Positions 23,096 to 34,058 of a stretch of 64,000 bases of DNA are shown in pieces. Within the stretch, counting starts at the first letter, position 1, and every line of letters begins with the position of its first letter. The notes under the pieces were generated by a model. The model saw nothing but the letters and a program-made list of their open reading frames with translations. It did no database searches and had not been told where the DNA came from. Origin of the DNA: Jackrogersella multiformis (lineage: Eukaryota > Ascomycota > Sordariomycetes > Xylariales > Hypoxylaceae). Position numbers and translations under genes: made by a program. The stretch is from NCBI GenBank assembly GCA_902806575.1, contig CADCXD010000018.1, forward strand, positions 496,001 through 560,000, in the 5' to 3' direction.

Positions 23096-23106
23096 GGTTC
23101 GAACCC
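23096..23106 (-). promoter_or_regulatory. Downstream B box of the U6 gene
   Basis: GGGTTCGAACC on the minus strand matches the TFIIIC B-box consensus. It lies about 9 nt past the U6 T-run. In budding yeast SNR6 a B box downstream of the gene is needed for transcription; the much shorter spacing here is noteworthy. Confidence 0.75.
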
Positions 23107-23116
23107 ATACTACTAA

Positions 23117-23229
23117 AAAAAATTGTTTGCTTCTCTTTGATTGAGCGTGTCATCCTTAGTGCAGGGGCCATGCTAATCTTCTCTGTATCGTTTCAAATTG
23201 ACCAAATGCCCGAAGGCGAAAGCATCTAC
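23117..23229 (-). ncRNA. U6: U6 spliceosomal snRNA
   Basis: Core RNA of the spliceosome active site. On the minus strand the conserved elements appear in order: a 5' stem-loop region, CATTTGGTCAATTTG, the ACAGAGA box within GATACAGAGAAGATTAGC, the AGC triad, the internal stem-loop GGCCCCTGCACTAAGGATGA, and a 3' region ending in a T8 run (23122-23115) that is the pol III terminator. No intron interrupts the conserved core. A TATATA element lies just upstream (about 23240-23247). The 5' end is approximate to within a few bases. A consensus B box follows at 23106-23096. Confidence 0.95.
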
Positions 23230-24296
23230 TTTATTATTCTATATATGTCTCTTAAGTGGATATTCCAGGCCCGAGAATTAGCCGGATTAGCTGCCCCATA
23301 TTTCCTACAGTCTTGTGTGACCTGAATCATTAGTCATGCAGCATTGTCTTAGGTTAACCCGCTTCCTACCGTTACCTGGGTATTATTTTATTTAACCTTT
23401 AGTATTTTAACATTCGTGATATCTTAAATATGTGTATAGTAGGCAAGAGGCCATGTCCGGATCTTAACCCGATATAAAATCTTTACATGGATCATTTTGT
23501 TTCGCTCTAATAAAAGTCGTGTCCTCCGCGAAGCTGACATCTTACCTGCAAATGGTATAATACGACAATGTAGTCTTTCAACTTAGTAGGGTATATTATA
23601 TCTCAACAACGGACAACTGGATGAGACGTCTGAATACGCTAGGTAAACTTACAAAAGGACAAGGCAGTTTTTAGATATGAGTATCTACAACTAGCTCATA
23701 CCTATAGTTTCAGCAGAGTCTGGTACAATTTGGCGACGGGAAGGGCATTCTCCTATTCTTTACTCGCGCTTCAACTACTCCCAAGGTTTCAACCCTGTTC
23801 GCCTCACATGAGAACAAGGATGAGCCGACTACCTAGTTCTAGTTTCAATGACGAGATCTCATAGAAGCTATTTATGCGATATTTTCGAAGCTCCTTTTTA
23901 TGTCATGTAATACTACCTGTAAGACTACTTAACAGATGACCAATGGCGATGATAGCGATCAGTGATACCTCCCACCCGCTGTGGTAGGGCATAAAAAGAC
24001 GCATATGTAGGTAAATATGAGACATAAGTTGTTTCACCCAGGACGACGAGAAGAAGTCTTATCATAATTATCCTTATTCTTTTGGTCCATATAGACATCG
24101 ATGTTATATCCACACAGACGGCACCTAGTTGTACCTAGCTAAATTAAAGGGACCAATCGTGCCGAATTACTCAAATCCGCCATTATCCCATATATAATCC
24201 CATATATCATCGCAAGTAAAAGCGGATAGTCCGCTCTTTAGTATCACCCCCCTCCTCATTCACTCATTCACAGCATACCCCCAAACCATCCCTCTC
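23230..24296. other. Intergenic, U6 5' flank to phosphatase 3' flank
   Basis: Contains the U6 TATA-like element near its left edge. No other element or gene is recognised. Confidence 0.5.
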
Positions 24297-25778
24297 CTAA
24301 GCCTTCACCCCAGCCCCCACCGCGGCCTCAACTCCGGCCCCGGCCCCGGCCCCGGCAGCAGCCAGCGTCGACTTCTTGACCAGCTTCAGGCCCGCCAGAG
24401 CGTACACCAAGCCCTCGACGCCGAGGATCACGACAAGCGTAACCAGCGCGCCGATAACGCCAGCAACCGGCAACGACAACCCATTCCCGGCCGTCGCCGC
24501 CGCCGCCGCCGGCGCATCGCCGGCGCTCCCGTCCTCGCCCACCGCCGCGCTAGCGCAGACGCCCGTCGTGTTGCCGCAGGCGGCGCACCACGCGGCCGTA
24601 TCGCCGATCGCGAACTTCGCCATCTCGGCCGCGAACGCGGGCCACGGGAGCGTGGTCTCGGGCTGGCCGAACAGCGGGAACGCGCGGGGCTCGTTGGCGG
24701 CCGCCGTGCCGTTCGCCAGGTAGAACCTGACGGCGACGTCGTCTGGGCCGGGGTAGCTCGCGGTGGTGGTGGTGGTGGTAGTAGTGGCGTTGGTGACGAG
24801 CTCGAACGCGATGGACGACGCGTAGTCGACGACGCCGGCGAAGTCGGGCGAGACGTCCTGCAGCCGCGCCAGCCCGAAGAACGACATGAAGGACGCGTAG
24901 GCGCCGAACTGGACGCCGAGGGCCGGGGCCGCGCCGCGGCCCGCCAGCGTCGCGTTGAGCTGCTGTAGGATCTGCGCGGCGAGCGTGGCGCCCGCGACCG
25001 CGCGGATGGGCTCGCTGGCGTTGTACGCGAGGCCCCACTCGTGGGCGTCGGCGAGGGTGCGCAGCTGGAAGAGCGAGTCGCGCGTCAGCAGCTGGGCCGA
25101 CGGAATGGTCTGGTTGTGGATGGTGGCCACGTTGACGAGGTCGAAGATGGTGTACGCGTTCTTGAAGGTGGTCTGCGCCGCGCCGAACGTGGCGTTGACG
25201 ACCGGCCGCAGCGCGGTGTAGAAGGGCCGGGTGCGCTCGAGCGCGCCGGCGTACTCCGCCGACAGGAAGTAGCTGTTGGAGCTGACGACGGCGTTGCCGC
25301 ACCCCGACCCGCCCTGCAGCCACTCGCTGTTCTCGGAGTTGGCGCTCGAGGCCGTGGTCGCGACCGTCGACACGGGGACGTACTGGTACCCGCCCAGCGG
25401 GGCCACGACCTCGGACTTGTTGGCCAGCACGGAGACGCCGGCGGAGCCCGCGGGCGGGTAGAGGCCCTGGAGGAAGGCCAGGGCCGAGCTCTGCAGCACG
25501 GAGTCGGCGGGCGAGGTGACGCTCAGCTGGGTGGGGACGGCGATGTCGGTGCTCAGCCCGAAGATGGGCGAGCTGGCGTTGGCCGCGACGTACCTGTTGC
25601 GGTAGTAGCCGCCGGACTGGAAGACCTGGTCGGCGCCCAACGCCGTCAGGTTCGTAGGCGCGAGGCTCTTGGGCGTGCGGTCGCCGTGGCGGTGGAAGAT
25701 GTACACGCCGAGGACGGTCTCGCTCCTGGCGGCGAGCGGCAGGGTCGCCAGCGAGAACAGAAGCGTCTTCAGCTCCAT
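24297..25778 (-). CDS. Histidine acid phosphatase-like membrane protein
   Basis: Single exon, 493 residues from the ATG at 25778. That start leads into a signal peptide (MELKTLLFSLATLPLAARS), whereas the longer open frame upstream has no such feature. The histidine phosphatase signature RHGDRTP lies at 30-36. There are many N-glycosylation sites (such as NLT, NAS, NKS, NAT, NQT) and a Thr8 run. A transmembrane helix (about 445-470, LPVAGVIGALVTLVVILGVEGLVY) and an Ala/Gly-rich tail follow. The second catalytic motif of the family, HD near the C-terminal third, is not visible; the aligned-looking region reads FGAYASFMSFFGL. It is probably a cell-surface phosphatase or a catalytically altered relative. 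The gene is very GC-rich, causing long antisense open frames. Confidence 0.88.
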   Translation of the reverse strand: MELKTLLFSLATLPLAARSETVLGVYIFHRHGDRTPKSLAPTNLTALGADQVFQSGGYYRNRYVAANASSPIFGLSTDIAVPTQLSVTSPADSVLQSSALAFLQGLYPPAGSAGVSVLANKSEVVAPLGGYQYVPVSTVATTASSANSENSEWLQGGSGCGNAVVSSNSYFLSAEYAGALERTRPFYTALRPVVNATFGAAQTTFKNAYTIFDLVNVATIHNQTIPSAQLLTRDSLFQLRTLADAHEWGLAYNASEPIRAVAGATLAAQILQQLNATLAGRGAAPALGVQFGAYASFMSFFGLARLQDVSPDFAGVVDYASSIAFELVTNATTTTTTTTASYPGPDDVAVRFYLANGTAAANEPRAFPLFGQPETTLPWPAFAAEMAKFAIGDTAAWCAACGNTTGVCASAAVGEDGSAGDAPAAAAATAGNGLSLPVAGVIGALVTLVVILGVEGLVYALAGLKLVKKSTLAAAGAGAGAGVEAAVGAGVKA

Positions 25779-26881
25779 AGCTTTGTGTCGGGCTGGTCGT
25801 CGACCACGTTGTTGTTCTATCCTTCTACTGAAAAAGCCACCTGGGTACCTAGGCAGGGGAGGACTAAAAGTCTGAAGCGGAAGAGCAGCAAGCAATCCGA
25901 CAACCCTCTAGAAAGAGAAGCGAATGTGGTGATGGTGGGAAGTAGAGTAGAATCACTCGAAGTAGGTATTAATGGACCAGAATTCTCTCTCTTGTCCACT
26001 AGCCCCGCTCATCGCACGCAGGGTTGCAATACATACAGCAGCTATGTATGCGACTAGACCGGGTAGGCTGCAGCAAGCGATAGCCGCATACTCCCGAGGA
26101 CGGCAAGCTAGGTAGGGGAGCTTTTATCACCCGCAAGAGGAAAAAGATTGGTCAACAAAACTCTCCACCCACCATGATCGTGTCTCCTCCAACCAGCCGG
26201 CCGACCTGCCTACTCGGGTTATCAGCCTAGGTTGGATGTGTTAGAACAAAAATCTTGAATCACTCTCTATTATGTCCGTAGTGTAGAGATTGTTCGGGCT
26301 TGCGCCACAAGCGGATCTATAACCGTCGAATTGACCAATCATAGCCGGGAATAGAGCAATTTCTTCTATCTCCGGTGTAGTCCGGGAGGGGCCGATGATT
26401 AGAAGATCAGGTACCTGGATCGGAGACTTACTCACGCCTTGCATTTTATTATGTACATGTTTATAGTTCTAACTTCTAAGTGAACACTAAGTAGGTAGAT
26501 GGGACATCTATAACCTGGCGTGATAAACTTAGGTATGTACCTAGGTAAAGAGGAAGAAAATAGGTAGATGGGGTGAGATTTACGACGTATATTCATAAGT
26601 GGGATGATATAAGTTGTTGTAAATTATTATAAGATGATATGCTAATGTCATGTATAATCTTCCTATTTTAAGATAACTATTCTATTAACTTACTCACATT
26701 ACCAAAGTCACAATTCTACCTCGGCCAAGAGTGGCGGTTGAGATATAGCTTCCTAGTTTAAGACCTAACTATAGAATCTAGCAATACCAAGGGCATCATA
26801 CAAAAACACATTCGCTTTCGCATGATGTGGCCATATCTACAACCAGCCCAAGTTTATATGATAAGAGTCTCTAACACCCCC
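25779..26881. other. Intergenic
   Basis: Phosphatase upstream region and F-box 3' flank. CCTAGG-type motifs occur near 25847, 26226 and 26537. The antisense frame running into this region from the phosphatase is judged spurious. Confidence 0.5.
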
Positions 26882-28603
26882 TCAAAACCGGACAACGGTT
26901 ACCTTCCCATTATGATCCTCGCCAACAATCCACCGCTCATCACCCACTATTCTCCCCTTCCCCAGCAGGTCCCACCACATCCCGTCCGCAAACCTGACCT
27001 CCGACACGTTTTCCTCCTCCTCCTCTGCCCCCGCCCCTGAGCCGCTGCAGTCCCGCTCTTCCTGGACGCTGATCTTGGGCAGCACAAATGACGATATAGC
27101 CTCCATCATGAAACACTGCCTCGCCACGACCCTCACGCCAGCTCCCGCGTCCACCGCGTCGCTTACGGTTAGATAGGGGAATTCCTCGTGCCGCCAGCAG
27201 GGCGCCCAGCCGGGCCACGCTTCCCTTCCGTCCTCCTTGAAGCGTGTGGGTCTGCTATTCATGATCCGGGATAAGGACCCGGCCCGCGGGCAGAAGCTCA
27301 TATGCACGTCGCCGTCGGCACAGCACTCATCGAACCAGCGAGGGCCGACACCCGAAAAGGGGATTCCTGTACACCGCACCTGGTGGTGGCGTGGGGGCGA
27401 CAGGCTAGAATGCTGCCCTACGAGCCATCGGTGCTCTTCTTCGTGGATGTAGACATTGGCCTCGTCGAGCCGGATTTCTCGTAATGACGGTGTATGCCGC
27501 TGTCGTAGGCCTATGAACTCAAGGTCACGCCACGTGAACCTATTGATGACCGTCGGTCCTTGTTCGCCAGAGCCAGAGGTGGGCTTGTTAGCCCTAGTCG
27601 GATCTAGCGACGGACGGTAAGAGGATGGCTTGGTAATGTCCCAGACGGTAAGTTGTTCCAATGGATCCTCTTCGCCCCAAGGTGAGCGGTTAGGTTGCCA
27701 GAGGTACAAAGCATAGTGCGTAGATGTGTGGGTCGAGAAGAAGCGTTCGTGGTTGTTGAGCGGGAGGCCGAGGAAGTGGATCTTCCACTCGGAGCGGAAT
27801 GTAATGTCCCAAGTAAACTGAAGCTCCGATGAGGAGGAGGTTGAAGATGGCCGCCGCAGTAGGTCGAACGCCGTAGCAAAATGGCGATGCACCATCTCCC
27901 GATCGTTCAACCGGTGATAGGGCTCCCGCTCGCACCACTCGATGACGAGTACACCGCAGGTAAGCCGTAAGCGCCGTACAGTTTTATCTGAAGCATCGAA
28001 TGGAACGGAGAACCGGTGTCTTGTCTCCAAATCATAGGCGACGTAACGTTCCGAAATAGCCTCCTGGTACACCAGTAACCCATCATCCATGCACCAAGTG
28101 GGATCCCTATGCTGGAAGACAGCCGTGTTGTCGTTCCATCTAAGCCAGCGATTCCAAGGCGCCACGCCTTTGAAATAACCCTTACGTCCCGCTGCCGCTT
28201 CTTGCATGACATCGACCTTCTCGACGAGCCGCGGCTTCGCGGACCGTAGGTAGTGATATCGTCTCGCCACCTTGGCAAATATGCGAGTCCAGTCCAGCTT
28301 CTCACTCAAATCCTCCGCGGCCTGCCGCATTTCCCGAGAGTGGGAAAAGTGCCATCTCATGAAATTCCACGAGACATCTACGTTGGCAAACGCAGCGAGC
28401 CACGCCCGGCTTACTCGGCGACAGAGCACGCAGTCCTGGGGTGAGAGGTAAGAGGATATCAGAAGGAAGAGGTCATTTGGTAGGTCTGTTAAGTCTTTGA
28501 CTTTGTCACTATTATTAGAGTTGTTGATGATACCCTCGACGTCATCATGATCCTTGGTGCTAGAAGGACTGAGGCTAAGCTCAGTGCTATTGTTTGTGTT
28601 CAT
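26882..28603 (-). CDS. F-box protein
   Basis: Single exon, 573 residues. A low-complexity Asn/Ser-rich N-terminus is followed by an F-box at about residues 38-80 (LTDLPNDLFLLISSYLSPQDC, then RRVSRAWLAAF). F-box proteins bind Skp1 and bring substrates to SCF ubiquitin ligases. The remaining roughly 490 residues resemble the large family of fungal F-box proteins with a beta-rich C-terminal region, but show no repeat such as WD40 or LRR that would name the substrate. An acidic EEEEEN run lies near the C-terminus. The F-box call is strong; the target is unknown. Confidence 0.85.
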   Translation of the reverse strand: MNTNNSTELSLSPSSTKDHDDVEGIINNSNNSDKVKDLTDLPNDLFLLISSYLSPQDCVLCRRVSRAWLAAFANVDVSWNFMRWHFSHSREMRQAAEDLSEKLDWTRIFAKVARRYHYLRSAKPRLVEKVDVMQEAAAGRKGYFKGVAPWNRWLRWNDNTAVFQHRDPTWCMDDGLLVYQEAISERYVAYDLETRHRFSVPFDASDKTVRRLRLTCGVLVIEWCEREPYHRLNDREMVHRHFATAFDLLRRPSSTSSSSELQFTWDITFRSEWKIHFLGLPLNNHERFFSTHTSTHYALYLWQPNRSPWGEEDPLEQLTVWDITKPSSYRPSLDPTRANKPTSGSGEQGPTVINRFTWRDLEFIGLRQRHTPSLREIRLDEANVYIHEEEHRWLVGQHSSLSPPRHHQVRCTGIPFSGVGPRWFDECCADGDVHMSFCPRAGSLSRIMNSRPTRFKEDGREAWPGWAPCWRHEEFPYLTVSDAVDAGAGVRVVARQCFMMEAISSFVLPKISVQEERDCSGSGAGAEEEEENVSEVRFADGMWWDLLGKGRIVGDERWIVGEDHNGKVTVVRF

Positions 28604-29248
28604 TGTTTAGAGTTGAAGTTGTGATTTGATGGATGAAATGGAGGGGAATGTTTAATACATATCTAATGTACCTAGGTACTTAGTAATAATACGTCACAGA
28701 TAAGTGGCAGCATAAAGACCCAGTAGGAAGGAACATTTGAATATCCTATAAGGTAACCTGGCCCATTATTATAGTGAAGACTTTATAGGGAAACTTTATA
28801 TAGAAAGGGGGTAAGACAATCAACATCGTAATACTAATTTATGCAGTTTAAAAACAGTAAAAAAACCAACATTATTAATTGTTTACATGGAAAACCATAT
28901 TTGGAATAACAACTAAGCGAACGTTATAAGAATAACCGAAATTGAAATATACCTAGGTAATTAAGGATTAGTATAAATTCATACAAAATACTAATACTCA
29001 CTCACTCACACCTTAACTTTAATCATAGCAACATAAGATTCAACACTTTTATATTTTTCTTCTCACCACCATAGCCATTTTACCTAAGTAATCCAAATCA
29101 TAATCCACGTCACAATCCATCTCATTCTAGCTCCCTCGTGTAGTACGCCAAGAACATCGCCCATCACCTTGCCTAACCTCCTATGTACATACACACACAA
29201 TCTATCTGTCTGCTTGCTTGTTTGCTTCAAACCGATCCCCAACCCCCC
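28604..29248. other. Intergenic, AT-rich
   Basis: Lies between the F-box gene start and the 3' end of the dehydrogenase gene. CCTAGG motifs occur near 28671 and 28953. No gene is seen. Confidence 0.5.
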
Positions 29249-31107
29249 CTAACTCTGCGTAGGCATAGCCACGTCGGCCTTCCCGGCGCCGGCGTCGGCG
29301 CTCGACCACATGGCCGTGACCGTCTTCTGCTGGGTGTAGAAGCTGACGCCGGGCCTGCCGTAGAAGGTATTCGCGCCGCCGCCCGCGATGCTCTTCTTGT
29401 TGCCGGTGAAGGAGAACATGGGCAGCGGCACCGGGATCGGCACGTTGATGCCGACCTGGCCGGCCTCGATGTTGCGCCGGAAGGTCTCGGCCGTCGGGCC
29501 CGACCGCGTGAAGATGGCCGTGCCGTTGCCGTACTCGTTGCTGTTGATCAGCTCGATCGCCTCGTCCAGCGTGGCCACGTTCAGACACACTAGCACCGGA
29601 CCGAAGATCTCTTCCTTGTAGCACTTCATGTCCGGCCGCACGTTGGTGATGATGGTCGGCCCGACCCAGTTCCCGTCGGGGTACTTCGCCGGCTTGAACC
29701 CGCGCCCGTCCAGCAGGATCTGCGCGCCCTCCTCCTCCGCGCTGGCGATCAGGCTCTCGATCCGCTCCTTGCTCTGCGGCGAGATCACGGGGCCCAGGTC
29801 CGCGCCCTCCTCGAAGCCGCCGTTGACTTGGAGCTTCTTGGCGCTCTCCGCTATCTCCGGTAGCCACTCCTTGGTCTCGCCGACCATGACCAGCGTGCTG
29901 AGCGCCATGCACCTCTGGCCGGCGGCGCCAAACGCGGCGCCCACGACCGCGTTGATGAACTGGTTCTTGTTGCAGTCCGGCATGACCGCCGCGTGGTTCT
30001 TGGCGCCGAGATTGGCCTGCACCCTCTTGCCGTTGGCGGACCCTCTGGTGAAGATGTACTCGCCCGCCTTGTTGCTTCCCACGAAGCTGATGGCCTTGAT
30101 ATCGGGGTGGTCTAGGATGTAGTCGACGGTCTTGTGAGCACCGTGAACCACGTTGATCACGCCGTCGGGGAAACCGGCTTTCTTCGCCAGCTCGACCAGG
30201 ATCATCGCCGCGCCGGGATCCCTCTCGGAAGGCTTCAGGATCAAGGTGTTGCCCGTGACCGTGGCGATGGGGATACACCACAGCGGGATCATAGCCGGGA
30301 AATCTATCACACACACACGACTGTCAGCAAACCATCTCCCTCAAAATCAACACCTCGACCCCATCCACCCCATCTCATGCCAAGCTCAAGCCAAGTACAC
30401 ATACTAAACGGGCAAATAGCAGCCACAACCCCCAACGGTTCCTTATAGCTCCTGGTCTCCATATCCTTGGCGACCTCTAGAATCTCGCCCTTCAGCATCT
30501 CCGGGGCGCCGCACGCGGCCTCGGCGACCTGCAGGCCCCTCAGCACGTCGCCGCGGGCGTCGGCGAACGTCTTGCCCTGCTCGAGCGTGATGCTCGCGGC
30601 CAGCCGGTCCCAGTTCTCGCGGATCAGGCCCACGAACCGGAACATGATCTGCTGGCGCGCCATCACGCTCGTGGCCCTCCAGCCGGGGAAGGCCTTCTTG
30701 GCGCTGGCCACGGCCGCCGCCAGCTCCCCCTCCGTCATCTGCGGCACCCGCGTCACCAGGTTGTTGGTGGCCGGGTCGCGCAGCTCGATGAACTGCTCCG
30801 CGCGGCTGCCCACGAACGCGTTGTCCACGAAGTACGGCGTGTCCTCCGGCTGCGCGATGCGCTCGTGCGTCGTCGGGTAGCTGGTCGCCGTCGACGCCAG
30901 CGCGCTCATGGGCCGCAGGTGCTGGGCCGCGACCGCCGCGCGGCTCGACGCCGGTCCCTTGGACGACGACATTCTCGACGTTAGGATGTGGCGGGGCGCG
31001 GTGGAGGGAGACGAAGAAAAAGTAGAAGTAGAGAAGGAAAGACGAGTGGCGGTGCGGGCGGCGCTGGTGGCGGCGGTGATGTTTCGCGTGCGGGCGAGAC
31101 GGTGCAT
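29249..31107 (-). CDS. Methylmalonate-semialdehyde dehydrogenase (acylating)
   Basis: CoA-dependent ALDH6-family enzyme of valine, thymine and inositol breakdown in mitochondria. It converts methylmalonate or malonate semialdehyde to propionyl- or acetyl-CoA. Two exons, 31107-30405 and 30303-29249, separated by a 101-bp intron, give 585 residues. The join restores the family motif CPFNFPAMIPLW. The first roughly 45 residues are Arg/Ser/Thr-rich without acids, a mitochondrial presequence. The catalytic cysteine is Cys366 in AAGQRCMAL. FVGSNKAGEYI and EIFGPVLVCL are also visible. The C-terminal block FSFTGNKKSIAGG is specific to this ALDH class. Both exons are strongly GC-biased. Confidence 0.95.
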
Positions 31108-31799
31108 AATGAATCGTCTGTAGCCAGGTAGCTCGAAGAAGCAACCAACTAGATATACCAGAAATCCGACACGAATCGATTGAAACGAGACCCCTTTTCT
31201 TATGTCACCGGATGAAAACCATTGGCCGTCGAAGGGAATATAGGTACCCAGGTCCCGGAAGGTGGTAGCGTTATCGGGGTGGCTATCGCCGAGACCTATC
31301 GTTTAATAAAGAGTCCAATTGGATAGGAGGGGTAGCTCCAACCGTGGGTTGCTGCCGCTGCAAGCCGAAACCCCGAATACCGGGCGGCAGCTGGGATAAG
31401 CTGGGGCAAATTACGTTATAACGGGAAGTAAGCACTGTGCGCTCTCCCAATCGTTGGATACATTCCACTTAGTATTACCCCTTATTATTTAAGCATCTAA
31501 ATAGCGCCCAAATAGTATCTACCTATAGATAGGCAGTTAAAATCCATTGTACATAATAGGCAGAAGCAGCTTCCAATATCTTAACGGTGATAGGTACCTA
31601 CGTATACAGCTTTAGTTATCAGATTCCAAGTCGATTGACTAAACTATGTAGCTCGAGTCAGCCGTTGTATCTATCCTATCCGATAGAATAATATGCTATT
31701 GTCCTTGCACCCACGCCAGTTGTACGGCACCAATGACAATAGAAAGAATACACCAAAGTAAAGAGTATAGTCATATTCACACGCCCGGGGGCCAGGTTA
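31108..31799. other. Intergenic
   Basis: Dehydrogenase upstream region and VMA13 3' flank. No gene or clear element is seen. Confidence 0.5.
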
Positions 31800-33379
31800 T
31801 CAGTTGCTCTCAAAGCTGTACTTGAGCCAACCACCGAGAGCTCGTAAGCTCTCCCATCGCACGTTCTCGTCCGAGTCCTGCATTAGTTCCATGATCCGGG
31901 CTTTCAAACCTAGCTTCTCTAGCTGGTATCTCTTCTCCGGAACCTCCTTGACTAGATTGCCGATATCGTTGCAGGCGATTGCGAGCACCGCCTTGTCGTT
32001 CTCCCACGGCTTCTTCATGATGTCCGCTAGTTTTCGCGGGATCTCGCCATTCTCAAATTCGAGGATCTTCCGTGAGTTCTCAACCCAGAATACTTGATGA
32101 CGGTGAGGTGGCGACCATCTCAGATGTCCTGACTGAACCTCAGCGACGTACTCGTCGAAGGTTGTCTTGGTCTTCTGGTATTCTTCTAGCATCTCCTTGA
32201 GGCTCTCCAGGTCTTCTAGCAAGTCTGGGTCCGTTAGGTGACGGCCGGCGACATTTTGGAGTAATGCGGGAAGCCTGGCTAAAACTGCCGTAGGGAGTAG
32301 CGTGGATGGGTTGGCTTCAAGGAGGTTGTACAGCGTCGACAGGAGGAGTCGCGTGGTTTTCTCCTTTGGCGAGAGTCGTAGTAGCTGAGTATATAAAAGA
32401 ATGATGTCGTATTCGCTATGCCCGTGTTAGTCGCAATTGCTTGAATCCCAGGAAGAATCTATCTTCATACTCATTTAGGTCATCACCAACATCTTCTGCT
32501 TCAAAACTCAGCTGCCATAGTACTAGCAGCACATGGTATAAGAGCTGTAACCCAACTCCGCCGCTAAGGCCCTCGAAACCACCACTCCTTGTGGTAGTGT
32601 TTCCACTCCAGAGACTAGCCGAAGACTCGCCACCAATACCCGCAGCTTTTCGGAGGACCTCGATCAAGGGAGCAACAGTCTCGCTTCTTTGCTTCCAGAA
32701 AAGTTGTCGAGACGATCGACCGTATAAGAGCGACGAATACTCCATAACCGCAATATCTTGCAATCCTGCGTCGTTTGAGTTCTTTACTAACCCGCAGAGA
32801 TAGCTTAGCACCAGGGGTAGAGCATGTTCCGTCGCCGGCGATTCATCTCTTGAGTTGGCCATAAGGGTGGTCAGGACAGTGGAGGTAAGTAGGGGAATAG
32901 GATCCTCAGAGTTATTCGACCGTGCGAGTAGGGGCAGGAAATGTTGATATGGGTCCGAGTCCTTGAAGAGCGCCTTAGCTAGGGAAGGGACACCTATAAA
33001 GACGTTAGTACGTTGTACGCTGTTAGGCTGTCGACATGATATGAATAGCAAACATAGAGGATATGGGAATTTGAGGTAACACACCTTCGAGTAGGTCGCT
33101 AAGTAAGACCAAGATATATTGGACGACATCGGAGCGCTTGCTCGCCGACTCGAGGACACCAGGCGTGCCGGGTTTACCAACAAACAATATCCGGTAGCCA
33201 TCGAGGTCGCCCTCAACTACCTGCTTTCTCTGTTCTCCTTTTACTTTATCGACGGCCCTGATCTTTGCCAATTGGGCCTCTGTGATGGTACCGGCTCTAG
33301 CTGCGCCATCCCAAGGGATTGGTCGCTGGCGAATATTGTTCTGGAGCGAACCGAGGTAGGGAGGGGGGTCGAGCGACAT
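31800..33379 (-). CDS. vma13: V-type H+-ATPase subunit H
   Basis: Regulatory subunit of the V1 sector, needed to couple ATP hydrolysis to proton pumping at the vacuole. Three exons: 33379-33085, 32993-32471 and 32415-31800, giving 477 residues. The introns are 91 bp (TACTAAC branch site) and 55 bp (CTAAC branch site). Helical HEAT/armadillo-like repeats run through the N-terminal two thirds. The conserved C-terminal domain includes HLRWSPPHRHQVFWVENSRKI and ends GGWLKYSFESN. The start MSLDPPPYLGSLQNNIRQRPIPW matches fungal Vma13. The second donor (GTATGA at 32470) was chosen because it gives DLND-EYDIILLYTQLLRLS in phase. Confidence 0.94.
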
Positions 33380-34058
33380 GGTGAGACCTTTGAGGGAGCT
33401 TATTTTTATCGAAATCGAGATCGAGGACACTCAAGCTGGAAGCGGGCTCAACGTGGCAGCGTGATTGATTTTAAAGCTTCCCGTACTATGCGGGTAGTAG
33501 ATAGTAGGCAGTAAGTATTAGGTAGCTTTGATGATGGCAGTTCCAAGGTTCGAAGCTGCGCCGATATTAGTATGTTTTGGTGTGACACAAGGCTTTCTAG
33601 CTTTTGACGTTTGAGAAGCTAGAGCCTAGAGTAGAGGTCCCATGCGCCTTTTGCAGCGTTGTAATAAGCTACCGTTTAAGTGGGCCTGCCGTCATAGGCA
33701 CATGTAACTATCAACGTAATTGCCTAACATTCTCTTAAACTTCGAGGAGTCACGTAAGAGTATGTAAGTAGGAGCTTTTCACATATTAAATAGGTATTTA
33801 GTATTTGAATTCATGAATCGCAATTGCATGCATACCTACCTAGGTAGGTAGGGTACCTCAGTGTTTAAATGCGAAGATATACACTTTCTACAGCTCAAAT
33901 AGCTAATGTGAGGTTTAATTCAAATGCGCCTTAGGGAAATGCAATGCACCTCTTCTCCTTAGCTATGTGCTTGACTATGCCTCTCAGGTGAAGAGCATAT
34001 TACCAAATCTAAGAATGCTTGGTGATGCAGAATCCTGTCAGCATATGGGTATACGGGG
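33380..34058. other. Intergenic with long perfect palindrome
   Basis: VMA13 upstream region and Rieske 3' flank. It contains the perfect 18-bp palindrome TACCTACCTAGGTAGGTA at 33833-33850. No gene is seen. Confidence 0.55.

Noticed and set aside
25041..26057. Plus-strand open frame of 338 codons
   Set aside because: It is antisense to the acid phosphatase. Its composition (Gly/Arg/Val/Glu) is the mirror of the GC-rich third positions of that gene, and it has no domain.
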